From NCBI GenBank assembly GCA_022640795.1, contig JALCCK010000002.1:27701-91700 (forward strand): a stretch of DNA of 64,000 bases. Direction: 5' to 3'. Position 1 is the first letter of the stretch. Each line of letters starts with the position of its first letter. Below are positions 1 to 7,812 of this stretch, in pieces. A program made the translations under genes and the position numbers. The stretch is from Treponema sp. Its GTDB lineage: Bacteria; Spirochaetota; Spirochaetia; Treponematales; Treponemataceae. The notes under the pieces are model-generated. The model had not been told where the DNA came from, made no database searches, and saw only the letters and a list, made by a program, of their open reading frames with translations.

Positions 1-880
1 TAAGAATTTTTTCAGCAATCCGGTAGATTGCCTGAGATAAAACAGAATTCGGCTTGTAAATAAGTATCGGTAGTCTTGAGGCAAGAGCCTTATCCTGGAG
101 ACTGTCCCGGTACATAATCCCGAGATGTTCAATTTCGAGCCCCAGATATTGATTGCAGGAACGTTTTATTCGCTGCGCCTTGTCGGCATCTTTCGGGTCG
201 TAAATCATATTCATAATCAGTCGCGGACGGAAAATTTTCATGCGTGAGGTGAAAACGGCTGCGCTGTCAGCATCTACCTGTTTTATTTCTTCAACCATTT
301 TTGGAATGTAAAGTCGCTGCAGCGAAGAAGCATCTTTTTTCAACTGTTTGAGCCATTTTTCTGCGTTTGAGCCTCTTTTAAATGATTTATACATAAGTCG
401 GAAGACGACATTTTTGAGAAAAAGATAGGCATTAAGCGTTGCTGTTACCGTTGGAGCCGTAACAATTATTCCCTGCGGAGAAAGAAGAAACAGGTCTAAA
501 ATGATTTGATGCGTACCCGCTCCGAGATCAAGAATAAGATAATCTGCATCAAGCGCGTTAATCTGTTTAATAAGTGAAGAAATTTGAGATACTTTTAAAG
601 AAGACAATCCGGGAATTTCACTGTCCCCGGCAATAAAGCGTACATTTTCATATTCCGACGGTATAATAATATCAGAAAAAGTGCTGCGTCCGGTTAACCA
701 TGTTCCGATTCCTGTCCGGGGGGCATTTTGGCCGATTACCAAATGCAGGTTTGAAGCTCCGAGATCAAGATCTGCAAGTACAACTTTTTTCCCGGCTTGT
801 CCGAGTGCTATAGCGAGATTTGCCGAGAGTAGGCTTTTACCGACGCCGCCTTTTCCACTGGCGACAGGAATTATCTGCAT
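1..880 (-). CDS. MinD/ParA-family P-loop ATPase, partial (3' end outside the window)
   Basis: The minus strand stays open from an ATG at 880 to the window edge, giving 293 codons without the C-terminus. The N-terminus carries a deviant Walker A motif, SGKGGVGKS (residues 8-16), then DLDLGASNLH and LILDLGAG, as in the MinD/FlhG/ParA family. These ATPases dimerise with ATP and position cell-division, flagellar or other polar complexes at the membrane. No flagellar neighbour is visible, so FlhG versus another paralogue cannot be settled. A -10 hexamer TATACT (minus strand, 887-892) ends 6 nt before the ATG and no Shine-Dalgarno is present, so the mRNA is probably leaderless. It is divergent from ctp. 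Confidence 0.85.
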   Translation of the reverse strand, partial: MQIIPVASGKGGVGKSLLSANLAIALGQAGKKVVLADLDLGASNLHLVIGQNAPRTGIGTWLTGRSTFSDIIIPSEYENVRFIAGDSEIPGLSSLKVSQISSLIKQINALDADYLILDLGAGTHQIILDLFLLSPQGIIVTAPTVTATLNAYLFLKNVVFRLMYKSFKRGSNAEKWLKQLKKDASSLQRLYIPKMVEEIKQVDADSAAVFTSRMKIFRPRLIMNMIYDPKDADKAQRIKRSCNQYLGLEIEHLGIMYRDSLQDKALASRLPILIYKPNSVLSQAIYRIAEKIL

Positions 881-955
881 AGTTTAAGTATATCACAGAC
901 CATACGTTATGGATAGGTATTTTACTGTCACGGAAAGGATTTCTTATTTTTATAG

Positions 956-983
956 TTGACAAATCCTTCCCGGATCGTAAAAT
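956..983 (+). promoter_or_regulatory. sigma70 promoter of ctp (leaderless geometry)
   Basis: TTGACA at 956-961, a 16-nt spacer and TAAAAT at 978-983. The ctp ATG begins 6 nt after the -10 box, so transcription should start at or next to the start codon. No Shine-Dalgarno lies between. Confidence 0.75.
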
Positions 984-989
984 AGATGC

Positions 990-2492
990 ATGAATGATTT
1001 TTCTCCCGTAAGAAACCGTAAAATTTTTATCACGATCAAAAAAATTTTTATTTTTTTTATTCTTTCTGTTTTTGCTTCACAGTGCTTTTCGGAATCTCAG
1101 AGTACTACTGCTGAAGAGGCAGAAGATCCCTCACTTCGTTATCTGAGAACTTTAAATAGTGTTTTCAGCTATGTACAGCAGAATTATGTAGATGACGTCG
1201 ACCCGAAAATACTTTACGAAGGGGCTCTGAAAGGTATGATGGAGGCGCTCGGCGATCCTTATACTGTTTATCTGAATACGGATGATATGAGAGATTTGAC
1301 AGATACTACCAAAGGGAATTTCGGCGGAGTAGGACTTTCCATAACAAAACCTGTTTCTTCTACTCCTGAAAATCCGGCCTATGTTGAAGTCGCTTCACCG
1401 ATAGAAGATACCCCCGGTGCTAAAGCCGGAATTCAGTCCGGTGATTTCATAACTACGATTGATGATAAACCTACTCCTGAAATGACGATGCAGGAAGTCC
1501 TTGCAAATTTGCGGGGAAAAATAGGGACGTCTGTTAAAGTATCAATCCTGCGGGGAAAAGATATTTCGTTTTCCGTTTCTCTCGTCCGTGCGCTCATTGA
1601 GGTCCCCACGGTAAAATACGGAATGATAAACGATACAGGGTATCTTCGTATCATCGAATTCACACCGGATACACCGAAACGGGTCCAGGATGCAATAGAT
1701 TCCTTTGAGAAAAACCAGTATACCGGACTAATTATAGATCTGAGAAATAATCCTGGCGGGCTTATTACGAGTGTTACGGCCGTTGCTGATAAATTCATAG
1801 ATGACGGTCCTGTCGTTTCAACAAAGAGCCGCCTCTCGTTTGAAAATACTGTGATGACTGCAAGTAAAAGCAAGACTGTCGTCCCGCAGAATATTCCTAT
1901 TGTCGTATTGATAAACCACGGTTCAGCAAGTGCAGCGGAAATTCTCTCCGGTGCATTGAAGGATAATCATCGCGCCTATCTGATTGGAGAACGTACTTAC
2001 GGCAAAGGCTCTGTCCAGCAGGTTTTCCCGCTTCGCGAACAGGACGGATTTAAAATGACGATGGCCCGGTATTATACTCCGAGCGATACGAATATTGATA
2101 AGGTTGGCATTCCGCCGGATCTTGAGATAAAAGACCCGGAAATGTCGGAAGAACAGCAAAAAGATTATATTGAGTTTATTAATTCCGGTACTATAGCCGG
2201 CTATGTTTCTTCTCATCCCTACATGACAGAACAGGATATAAAAAACTATGCGGAAGAGCTTTCTGCCCGGTATAAATTTGAACCGCGGCTGTTGAGGAGA
2301 CTTATCAGACTGGAATGCGACAGAACGACCGGAGCTCCGCTTTATGATCTCGATTATGATATACAGTTGAATAAAGCGCTGGAAATCGTAAAAAGCAGTA
2401 ACTATACAAAACTTGTTGAGGCGACAAAAACATTAAAGGAGTTACAGCTGGCTGCCGAACAGGCCTCGGATATATCGGTCTTAAAGAAATAG
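990..2492 (+). CDS. ctp: S41 carboxyl-terminal processing protease (Ctp/Prc)
   Basis: 500 residues. A basic N-terminus with a hydrophobic stretch (about 15-32) looks like a signal peptide, so the enzyme should act in the periplasm, trimming or degrading proteins from their C-termini. A PDZ domain spans about 105-200, and the peptidase S41 domain follows. The serine-lysine dyad is visible: Ser in GSASAAEI near residue 312 and Lys in YGKGSVQ near 338. A C-terminal tail of about 100 residues of unknown role follows the catalytic core. The start at 990 is supported by the promoter ending 6 nt upstream. rsmE begins 2 nt after the stop. Confidence 0.93.
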   Translation: MNDFSPVRNRKIFITIKKIFIFFILSVFASQCFSESQSTTAEEAEDPSLRYLRTLNSVFSYVQQNYVDDVDPKILYEGALKGMMEALGDPYTVYLNTDDMRDLTDTTKGNFGGVGLSITKPVSSTPENPAYVEVASPIEDTPGAKAGIQSGDFITTIDDKPTPEMTMQEVLANLRGKIGTSVKVSILRGKDISFSVSLVRALIEVPTVKYGMINDTGYLRIIEFTPDTPKRVQDAIDSFEKNQYTGLIIDLRNNPGGLITSVTAVADKFIDDGPVVSTKSRLSFENTVMTASKSKTVVPQNIPIVVLINHGSASAAEILSGALKDNHRAYLIGERTYGKGSVQQVFPLREQDGFKMTMARYYTPSDTNIDKVGIPPDLEIKDPEMSEEQQKDYIEFINSGTIAGYVSSHPYMTEQDIKNYAEELSARYKFEPRLLRRLIRLECDRTTGAPLYDLDYDIQLNKALEIVKSSNYTKLVEATKTLKELQLAAEQASDISVLKK

Positions 2493-2494
2493 CC

Positions 2495-3328
2495 ATGCGC
2501 CAGTATATTCCTTCTGTCTTTCCCGATAAAAACGGCCTTTTGAAAGTTTCCGGTAAAGACTATCGATATATGAGGAATGTTCTCAGGCTGAGAACAGGCG
2601 ACATGGTTTCTGTCCGGCTTCCGGATGGAACTTTACGTGCCATGACGGTATGTCGTGTTGATGAAAAAAAACATACTATGTTGCTGCAGGTTTGCGATTC
2701 CGGGACTGCTGGTACTCTCCCGGCAGCCGTGTTCAGCAACAATCAGCCGGCTTCCGCAGTGCAGAAATCGGCTGCAGAGTATTATCTGATGCAGTTTGTC
2801 CCGAAACCGCAGAAAATGGATCTTATTATCCGGCAAGCGGTAGAATGCGGTGTAACTGCTGTTATTCCTGTTATAGGAGAGTACTCGTCGCCGGCATCAG
2901 TTTCTGCGCTGGATAGCCGCCGGGGACGATTGGAAAAAATAATACGTGAAGCCCGGCAACAAAGTGGTTCTCCTGTAGATACCTGCGTCCATGCCGCAAT
3001 AAACCTGCCTGAAATGATAGACTTCTGGCAGAAGCTCATGGGGCCCGAACCGGAAGCAACTGCAGCTGTTGTATTGTATGAAAGAACCGACAGAACAAAA
3101 TCATTATACCGGGCGTTTGAAAGTACTACGGATTTGAAAAAGATTGCATTGGTTGTAGGGAGTGAAGGTGGTATAAGTCCTGCAGAAATACTATTGCTTG
3201 AAAAAGCCGGATTTACACTTGTACATTTTGACACCAATATATTGAGGTGTGAAACGGCGGCTTTGTATGGAACCGCAGCAGTCCGGACTGCAGTAGGAGG
3301 GTATTCTTTATGGCGAAACAAAGAATAA
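2495..3328 (+). CDS. rsmE: 16S rRNA m3U1498 methyltransferase RsmE
   Basis: 277 residues, slightly longer than usual. RsmE methylates N3 of U1498 in 16S rRNA using S-adenosylmethionine and has a SPOUT (trefoil-knot) fold. Family landmarks are visible: a PUA-like N-terminus, PKPQKMDLIIRQAVECGV, REARQQSG and the SAM-binding VGSEGGISPAEI, then LRCETAALY. It follows ctp by 2 nt and its last 19 nt overlap the next gene, so the three are probably cotranscribed. Confidence 0.9.
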   Translation: MRQYIPSVFPDKNGLLKVSGKDYRYMRNVLRLRTGDMVSVRLPDGTLRAMTVCRVDEKKHTMLLQVCDSGTAGTLPAAVFSNNQPASAVQKSAAEYYLMQFVPKPQKMDLIIRQAVECGVTAVIPVIGEYSSPASVSALDSRRGRLEKIIREARQQSGSPVDTCVHAAINLPEMIDFWQKLMGPEPEATAAVVLYERTDRTKSLYRAFESTTDLKKIALVVGSEGGISPAEILLLEKAGFTLVHFDTNILRCETAALYGTAAVRTAVGGYSLWRNKE

Positions 3329-4047
3329 GTTTAGTAGGGGTTCCTGTCGATATATGCTCTCCGCAGGATTTGGAAAGTGAAATTCTGGAACTTCTTGCAA
3401 AGCCGGGTACAAAGCAGATAGTCTTTCTGTCAATTTGGAATTTACTTAGGGCACGCCGAAAGAACGCATATGCCGAATGCATACGCAAGGCGGATCTTAT
3501 TATACCTGTTTCACGTTCAATTTTATCCGGTGCTAAATTTCTGCATCTTTCTGCGGTAACGCGAATGAATCCGTTTCATACCGTGATAAATATTCTTTCC
3601 GTTCTGGACGCCCATTTTAAATCGTTATATATTCTTGGAGGGCACAAAAAATCGCTCAGCATTGCAGAACGGAATGTACGATCGACTTTTCCGGGACTTC
3701 AACTGGTCGGACGGTATAGGGGGTATTTCTCTCAGCAGATGGAATCAAATATTGTGCAGGCCATCTATAAAGCGTCCCCGTCGCTTGTTTTATTAAGTGA
3801 CGGAGTTAAAGAGAAAGATTGCTGGCCATATAATAGAAGAAACCGGTTTTCATCGAGTATTTTTTTATACTACAAGGATGCTATAGGAATTTTTTCAGAT
3901 ACCAAAAAACGTATAAAAGATTCAGTCTTCGAGCATGGCAACGAAATATGGTTGGAAATCGTACATAACCCGCTTAAAATTTTCTTGATATTTCCTTATA
4001 TCTGGTATATACTATTATTAATCTGGTATAAAATTTTTAAAAAGTAG
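3310..4047 (+). CDS. divergent WecG/TagA/CpsF-family (GT26) glycosyltransferase
   Basis: 245 residues, starting at an ATG with GGAGG (3296-3300) inside the end of rsmE. The middle matches the family: YILGGHKKSLSIAERNV, FPGLQLVGRYRGYF and the EIWLEIVHNPLK segment near the C-terminus. The family normally transfers ManNAc or a related sugar to a lipid-linked acceptor on the inner membrane leaflet. The usual D-G-x-G segment with the catalytic Asp is here ADLIIPVSRS, and the usual G-x-P-K-Q-E-x-W reads SDGVKEKDCW. The C-terminus is hydrophobic, suggesting membrane attachment. Fold assignment is fairly safe, but activity is doubtful. Confidence 0.7.
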   Translation: MAKQRISLVGVPVDICSPQDLESEILELLAKPGTKQIVFLSIWNLLRARRKNAYAECIRKADLIIPVSRSILSGAKFLHLSAVTRMNPFHTVINILSVLDAHFKSLYILGGHKKSLSIAERNVRSTFPGLQLVGRYRGYFSQQMESNIVQAIYKASPSLVLLSDGVKEKDCWPYNRRNRFSSSIFLYYKDAIGIFSDTKKRIKDSVFEHGNEIWLEIVHNPLKIFLIFPYIWYILLLIWYKIFKK

Positions 4048-4054
4048 GTTTTTT

Positions 4055-5206
4055 ATGAATCCGCATGTCTCTAAAGAGCATGCTTTATTGTTTTCTCCCT
4101 CGGAAGATATCGTTTTTTTCTGTAAGATGGCATTATGTCCACGTTTTTCCTTAACAATTGTACATCGGCTGATTGATCTTCCTGATGCCGTTGCCGTTTA
4201 TCTTCCGGATTTGTTTGTCGTTGAATATACGGATATTGAAAATCTTGTCTCTCTTTTAAAATTACAGCATTGTTTACAACTTCCTACACCTTTTTTTATA
4301 GTACGGCATGCATTGCTGCCGGAATTTAACAAACAGGGCCCTGCTCTTCCTGATGGGGAAATTTATTTTCCGTTTTCCAAGCGACTTATGGAAGAACGGA
4401 TTGAATCATTCCTGCCGAGAAAAAAAAGCTGCGTGCTTCAGGAACATTCTCCTGACGATATAGCTGCTGCTGAGATTCCAGGCTTTGAACAATTGGTGGG
4501 GCATTCACACGCTTTGTGTAATTTAAAACAACAGCTTGCCTATGCTGCAAAAAGTGAAATAACCGTTCTGCTTCTTGGAGAGAGCGGAACAGGAAAAAAT
4601 CTTGCTGCAGATTTAATTCATAAAAACTCCATAAGAAATCGCCATAAATTTTTTCCGGTGAATATGGCAACGGTTCTTGAAAATCTGGCCGAGAGCGAAT
4701 TATTCGGTACGGAAGCCGGAGCCTATACCGGAGCTACAAAACGGGATGGGTTTTTTAGTGCTGCTGACGGAGGAACGTTATTTCTTGATGAAATTGAAGA
4801 ACTTTCGCTTTCAGTACAGTCAAAACTTTTGAATGTCATTGAAAAAGGGACCTATAGAAGCGTCGGTTCGGATAAAGAAAAACATTCGGATGTCCGCCTT
4901 ATTTTGGCTGCGAATGAAGATCTTCACCGGATGATAGAAACGAAAAAATTCCGGGCAGATCTTTATTACCGGATTAATGGATTACCGATACATATGCCGT
5001 CATTGAGATCCCGTCCGGAAGATATTCCTTTGCTGGCAAAGTCCTTTCTGAAGGCAACTGGAAAAGAATTGACTCTCGACGCAGAAGCGAAAATTTCTGA
5101 TTATAATTGGCCGGGTAATGTCCGGCAATTGAAAACATGTCTGGAACGTGCCTGCATACTTTTTCCCGGAACGGTGATTGCAGCCGATAATATTATCTTT
5201 GATTGA
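4055..5206 (+). CDS. sigma54-dependent activator lacking a DNA-binding domain
   Basis: 383 residues. The N-terminus (about 1-125) looks like a degenerate receiver domain in which the phospho-acceptor position is Glu57 (PDLFVVEY) rather than Asp. The AAA+ domain (about 145-375) has Walker A GESGTGKN, the sigma54-contacting loop GAYTGA (about 221-226), Walker B GGTLFLDEIE and FRADLYYRINGLP. It remodels the RpoN-RNA polymerase closed complex using ATP. The protein stops soon after WPGNVRQL, so the usual Fis-type helix-turn-helix is missing. Helicobacter FlgR is a known activator without a DNA-binding domain. rpoN lies at 52950. Upstream neighbours are only 7 nt away. Confidence 0.88.
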   Translation: MNPHVSKEHALLFSPSEDIVFFCKMALCPRFSLTIVHRLIDLPDAVAVYLPDLFVVEYTDIENLVSLLKLQHCLQLPTPFFIVRHALLPEFNKQGPALPDGEIYFPFSKRLMEERIESFLPRKKSCVLQEHSPDDIAAAEIPGFEQLVGHSHALCNLKQQLAYAAKSEITVLLLGESGTGKNLAADLIHKNSIRNRHKFFPVNMATVLENLAESELFGTEAGAYTGATKRDGFFSAADGGTLFLDEIEELSLSVQSKLLNVIEKGTYRSVGSDKEKHSDVRLILAANEDLHRMIETKKFRADLYYRINGLPIHMPSLRSRPEDIPLLAKSFLKATGKELTLDAEAKISDYNWPGNVRQLKTCLERACILFPGTVIAADNIIFD

Positions 5207-5250
5207 AAATTTCGGGAGACGTAATTTTTTTTTGAATGTATACAAAAAAA

Positions 5251-5275
5251 GGCTGGTTTCCCTTCGGGAATAGCC
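5251..5275 (+). terminator. hairpin after the sigma54-activator gene
   Basis: The stem pairs GGCT (5251-5254) with AGCC (5272-5275) and TTCCC (5258-5262) with GGGAA (5266-5270) around a TTC loop. A short T run follows. It lies at the upstream edge of the 44-bp repeat array and may terminate the activator transcript. Confidence 0.45.
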
Positions 5276-5485
5276 TGGTTTTCTGGCGTTTTGCTACTGT
5301 TTCTGTTCGGAAATCAGTCTGGTTTCTGAGAGTTTTCCGGTTATTTTCTGACAGAAACCAATCTGGTTTCCGAGAATTTTCCGGTTATTTTCTGATAGAA
5401 AACAATCTGGTTCCTGAGAATTATTAGATTGTTTTTTGTCAGCGAATAATCTGGTTTCAGAAAATCGTTTGCTTTTAAGGCTCAG
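5266..5485. repeat. five-unit 44-bp tandem repeat array
   Basis: The anchor CTGGTT recurs at 5275, 5319, 5363, 5407 and 5451, always exactly 44 bp apart. Units 2 (5310-5353) and 3 (5354-5397) are nearly identical, and units 1, 4 and 5 are progressively diverged. Each central unit contains a small dyad, GAAACC-N5-GGTTTC in unit 3 and imperfect versions in its neighbours. The array fills the gap between two convergent genes. Because 44 is not a multiple of 3, the short open frame across it reads each unit differently and is not a plausible gene. Confidence 0.9.
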
Positions 5486-5523
5486 ACCGACAACGGGTGT
5501 TCCTTCTGTATGAACGGAAGCTG

Positions 5524-6291
5524 TTACCGGGTATTTTCATGCCGGGGGTCTGCTTTTCCTTTGTTTTTTTTTGCTAGTCCTGCCGTTTTGGTAAAAATTT
5601 TTTCTATATATTTTGCTTCTCCTTCAGAGAGCGCTGCACGTGATAAGATACCTGTCCAGAAATTCTTCATTTCCGGTTTTCCCGTAACACTGAAAAAGCC
5701 TACTTCTTCAAGTTTTTCTGTAATGGTGGTAACAGTCTCTTGGAGTCGTTTCAGGGTGATAGGACTGTATCCCGTCATACCGGAATTTTTTTCGCGGAAA
5801 AGATGGTAGCAGATAATTTGTACTGCATGTGATAGATTGAGCGAGGCGAATTTTTTACAGGATGGTATCGTTACGCCGATCATGCATTCCTGCATTTCGG
5901 AATCAGTGAGTCCTGTCCGTTCATTGCCGAAAACGATCGCTATTTTTCCTCCGCCGCCAGAAGCATCCCCTGTTATCGCAGATGCTTTTTTCGAAAATTC
6001 TTCCGGATAAAGAAGTTTCCCTTTTCTGTTTTTGCCCCTTCTGCGGGTAGTTCCTGCACTCAAAACACAATCGGCTGTTGCTTCCGTAATTGATACATAA
6101 AATTCCGCCTGTTCCCAGAGTGCAGCAGCATGTATGGCCAGAATTCTGACTTTTGTGTCATCATAGTCGTCTCTTTTTCCGACGATGCGAAGATGCTCTA
6201 TTCCGTTATTTGCCATTGCCCGGCAGGCAGCCCCGATGTTTCTGCTTTCTTCCGGCCTGTCGAGTAGTATATATATCTTGGTTAGATCCAT
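5524..6291 (-). CDS. TrmH/SpoU-family RNA 2'-O-methyltransferase, TrmJ-like
   Basis: 255 residues from ATG 6291. SPOUT family: the N-terminus KIYILLDRPEESRNIGAACRAMAN and the SAM-knot segments IAIVFGNERTGLT and IPSCKKFASLNLSHAVQIICYHLF match TrmJ, which methylates the ribose of tRNA position 32. A C-terminal helical extension is present, as in TrmJ. A longer frame reaches 6360 but overlaps the divergent SDR gene. The shorter start is favoured because TATAGT (minus strand, 6298-6303) ends 6 nt before it and no ribosome-binding site is present. Substrate specificity is inferred. Confidence 0.85.
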   Translation of the reverse strand: MDLTKIYILLDRPEESRNIGAACRAMANNGIEHLRIVGKRDDYDDTKVRILAIHAAALWEQAEFYVSITEATADCVLSAGTTRRRGKNRKGKLLYPEEFSKKASAITGDASGGGGKIAIVFGNERTGLTDSEMQECMIGVTIPSCKKFASLNLSHAVQIICYHLFREKNSGMTGYSPITLKRLQETVTTITEKLEEVGFFSVTGKPEMKNFWTGILSRAALSEGEAKYIEKIFTKTAGLAKKNKGKADPRHENTR

Positions 6292-6324
6292 AATTTTACT
6301 ATACTTTTTTTTCGCTAAATGCGC

Positions 6325-6330
6325 TATAAT
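6325..6330 (+). promoter_or_regulatory. -10 element of the SDR gene
   Basis: A perfect TATAAT ends 6 nt before ATG 6337, with no Shine-Dalgarno. It decides the start: the in-frame ATG at 6319 would lie upstream of the predicted transcription start. On the opposite strand TATAGT (6298-6303) serves the divergent TrmJ-like gene, so two leaderless promoters sit back to back. Confidence 0.65.
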
Positions 6331-6336
6331 AAAATC

Positions 6337-7107
6337 ATGCTCCGATTTAAGAATAAGCATGCACTAATTGTCGGTGGTTCGGGAGGAATAGGAAGTTATT
6401 TTAGCCGTTTATTGTGTGCTTCCGGGGCTTCAGTAACGGTACACGGCAGTTGTGATTCGATTAAATTTAAACACCTTCAGCAGGAACTACGGGAGATCCT
6501 TCAGACAACCGGCATGACCCCCTCGCTTGATTTCCTTGTACAGAATATTAGTCTTGAGGATTTTAAGAATCTTGACAAGTCTCCACTAATCGAAAGAGCC
6601 AGAGATACCGATATACTTATTGTATGTTTTGGACCTTTTGTTCAGAAATCGGTAGAGGAAACGTCCTTTGAGGATTGGCAGAAACTTTCACTTTTTGATT
6701 ATGCGCTTCCGGGTTTTTTGACAAGTGCGGCGTTGCCTTTTATGAAAAAGAAACGGTGGGGACGTATATTGCTGTTTGGGGGGACGAGAACATATAGTAT
6801 GGACGGATTTTATACTAATGCTGCGTATGCCGGCGCAAAGACGGGTGTTTGCTCGTTCGTACGTTCTGTTGCTACGACCTATGCAAAATACGGCATAACA
6901 TGTAATGCTTTGTTGCCGGGACTTGTAGATACTGAGTATATTGAATCTGAACAGAAGAAAAAACTTTCGCGGAAAATGCCGACAGGAAAGCTTGTTTCTG
7001 CGGAAAAAATAGCGGAGTCAGGGTTGTTCCTTATTGAACATGAAGAACTGAATGGTGTCTTGCTTAATGTAGACGGCGGATGGAAACCTGCCGGAAACGT
7101 GTTATAA
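6337..7107 (+). CDS. SDR-family oxidoreductase
   Basis: 256 residues. A classical short-chain dehydrogenase/reductase: the Rossmann motif GGSGGIG (residues 13-19) and the catalytic Tyr and Lys in YAGAK, preceded by the expected strand and an SDR-like C-terminus (NVDGGW). The family uses NAD(P)H to reduce or oxidise carbonyl/hydroxyl groups. FabG-like proteins act in fatty acid synthesis, but nothing here fixes the substrate. The usual catalytic Ser region reads FGGTRTYSMDGF. It stands alone between a divergent methyltransferase and the STAS gene. Confidence 0.85.
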   Translation: MLRFKNKHALIVGGSGGIGSYFSRLLCASGASVTVHGSCDSIKFKHLQQELREILQTTGMTPSLDFLVQNISLEDFKNLDKSPLIERARDTDILIVCFGPFVQKSVEETSFEDWQKLSLFDYALPGFLTSAALPFMKKKRWGRILLFGGTRTYSMDGFYTNAAYAGAKTGVCSFVRSVATTYAKYGITCNALLPGLVDTEYIESEQKKKLSRKMPTGKLVSAEKIAESGLFLIEHEELNGVLLNVDGGWKPAGNVL

Positions 7108-7122
7108 TAGGTAATGAGAGAT

Positions 7123-7152
7123 TTGACATTACGGTGATATTTGTTGTAAAAT
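7123..7152 (+). promoter_or_regulatory. sigma70 promoter of the STAS gene
   Basis: TTGACA at 7123-7128, an 18-nt spacer and TAAAAT at 7147-7152. It yields a leader of about 55 nt before the Shine-Dalgarno and ATG 7213, in contrast to the leaderless units nearby. Confidence 0.6.
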
Positions 7153-7212
7153 TACAGAAATAAGATTTGTAATGTAAAATTAATAAAGTATATGGTGTTA
7201 GACGGGAGGCTT

Positions 7213-7764
7213 ATGGCTAATAATAATAACCTGATTCCGGGTTTTAACGATGAAAAGGATGACAGCCTTAAAATTTCTCTTGAGAAAATAGATGATATAC
7301 CGAACTGCCTGAGTATTCTTTTGAATGGATATATAGATACGTATAATTCAAGTTTTTTTCAGAACCGGATTGCTAAAGTTGTTGAATCCGGCTATATAAA
7401 TTTAATCTTTAATTGTTCATCATTGAATTATGTGTCTTCAACTGGTATCGGCTCTTTTACCGCTTTTCTTAAAATGGTTAAACCGAAAGGTGGTGATATA
7501 GTTCTCCTTGAAATACAGCCGAAGGTTTATGAAGTTTTCCAGCTTCTGGGATTTTCTCAGTTCTTTAATGTGAAAGATTCTTATGCGGATGCTGTTAATT
7601 TCTTTAAACAGGGAGCTCCGGTTAAGGCAAGCGTCTTTCCGAAAATTTTTACGTGTCCTGTTTGCTCCAGACGTTTGAAAGCAACAAGACCGGGACGTTT
7701 TCGTTGTTCCGAATGTAAATCGATTTTGGCGATTAATTCACAGGGACAGGTCTTTTTAGGCTGA
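7213..7764 (+). CDS. STAS-domain protein with C-terminal zinc ribbon
   Basis: 183 residues. ATG 7213 follows GGGAGG at 7204-7209. Residues about 17-132 form a STAS domain like anti-anti-sigma factors. The conserved phospho-acceptor loop reads VSSTGIG, with Ser76 aligning to SpoIIAA Ser58. Residues 147-168 carry CPVC and CSEC pairs (Cys148, 151, 165, 168), a likely zinc ribbon. The N-terminal domain suggests partner switching with an anti-sigma or kinase, and the ribbon suggests protein or nucleic-acid contact. No kinase or anti-sigma gene is adjacent. A strong terminator follows. Confidence 0.82.
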   Translation: MANNNNLIPGFNDEKDDSLKISLEKIDDIPNCLSILLNGYIDTYNSSFFQNRIAKVVESGYINLIFNCSSLNYVSSTGIGSFTAFLKMVKPKGGDIVLLEIQPKVYEVFQLLGFSQFFNVKDSYADAVNFFKQGAPVKASVFPKIFTCPVCSRRLKATRPGRFRCSECKSILAINSQGQVFLG

Positions 7765-7783
7765 AATCTGTTTTCCCTGTCAG

Positions 7784-7812
7784 AAACCACCGCAATAGCG
7801 GTGGTTTTTTTT
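7784..7812 (+). terminator. intrinsic terminator after the STAS gene
   Basis: A perfect 10-bp stem AAACCACCGC (7784-7793) and GCGGTGGTTT (7798-7807) with loop AATA, followed by a run of T. Confidence 0.93.

Noticed and set aside
681..887. Open frame on the plus strand opposite the MinD-like gene
   Set aside because: It is the complement of a clear P-loop ATPase gene and has no family features.
5236..5427. Short plus-strand open frame across the 44-bp repeats
   Set aside because: The period of 44 bp shifts the frame in each unit, so the protein would not be repeated or conserved; there is no ribosome-binding site.
5266..5485. 44-bp repeats as a CRISPR array
   Set aside because: The whole 44-bp period is repeated, with no unique spacers between constant repeats and no cas genes.
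6319..6336. Upstream ATG of the SDR gene
   Set aside because: It lies before and within the TATAAT -10 element; the Rossmann fold starts normally from ATG 6337.
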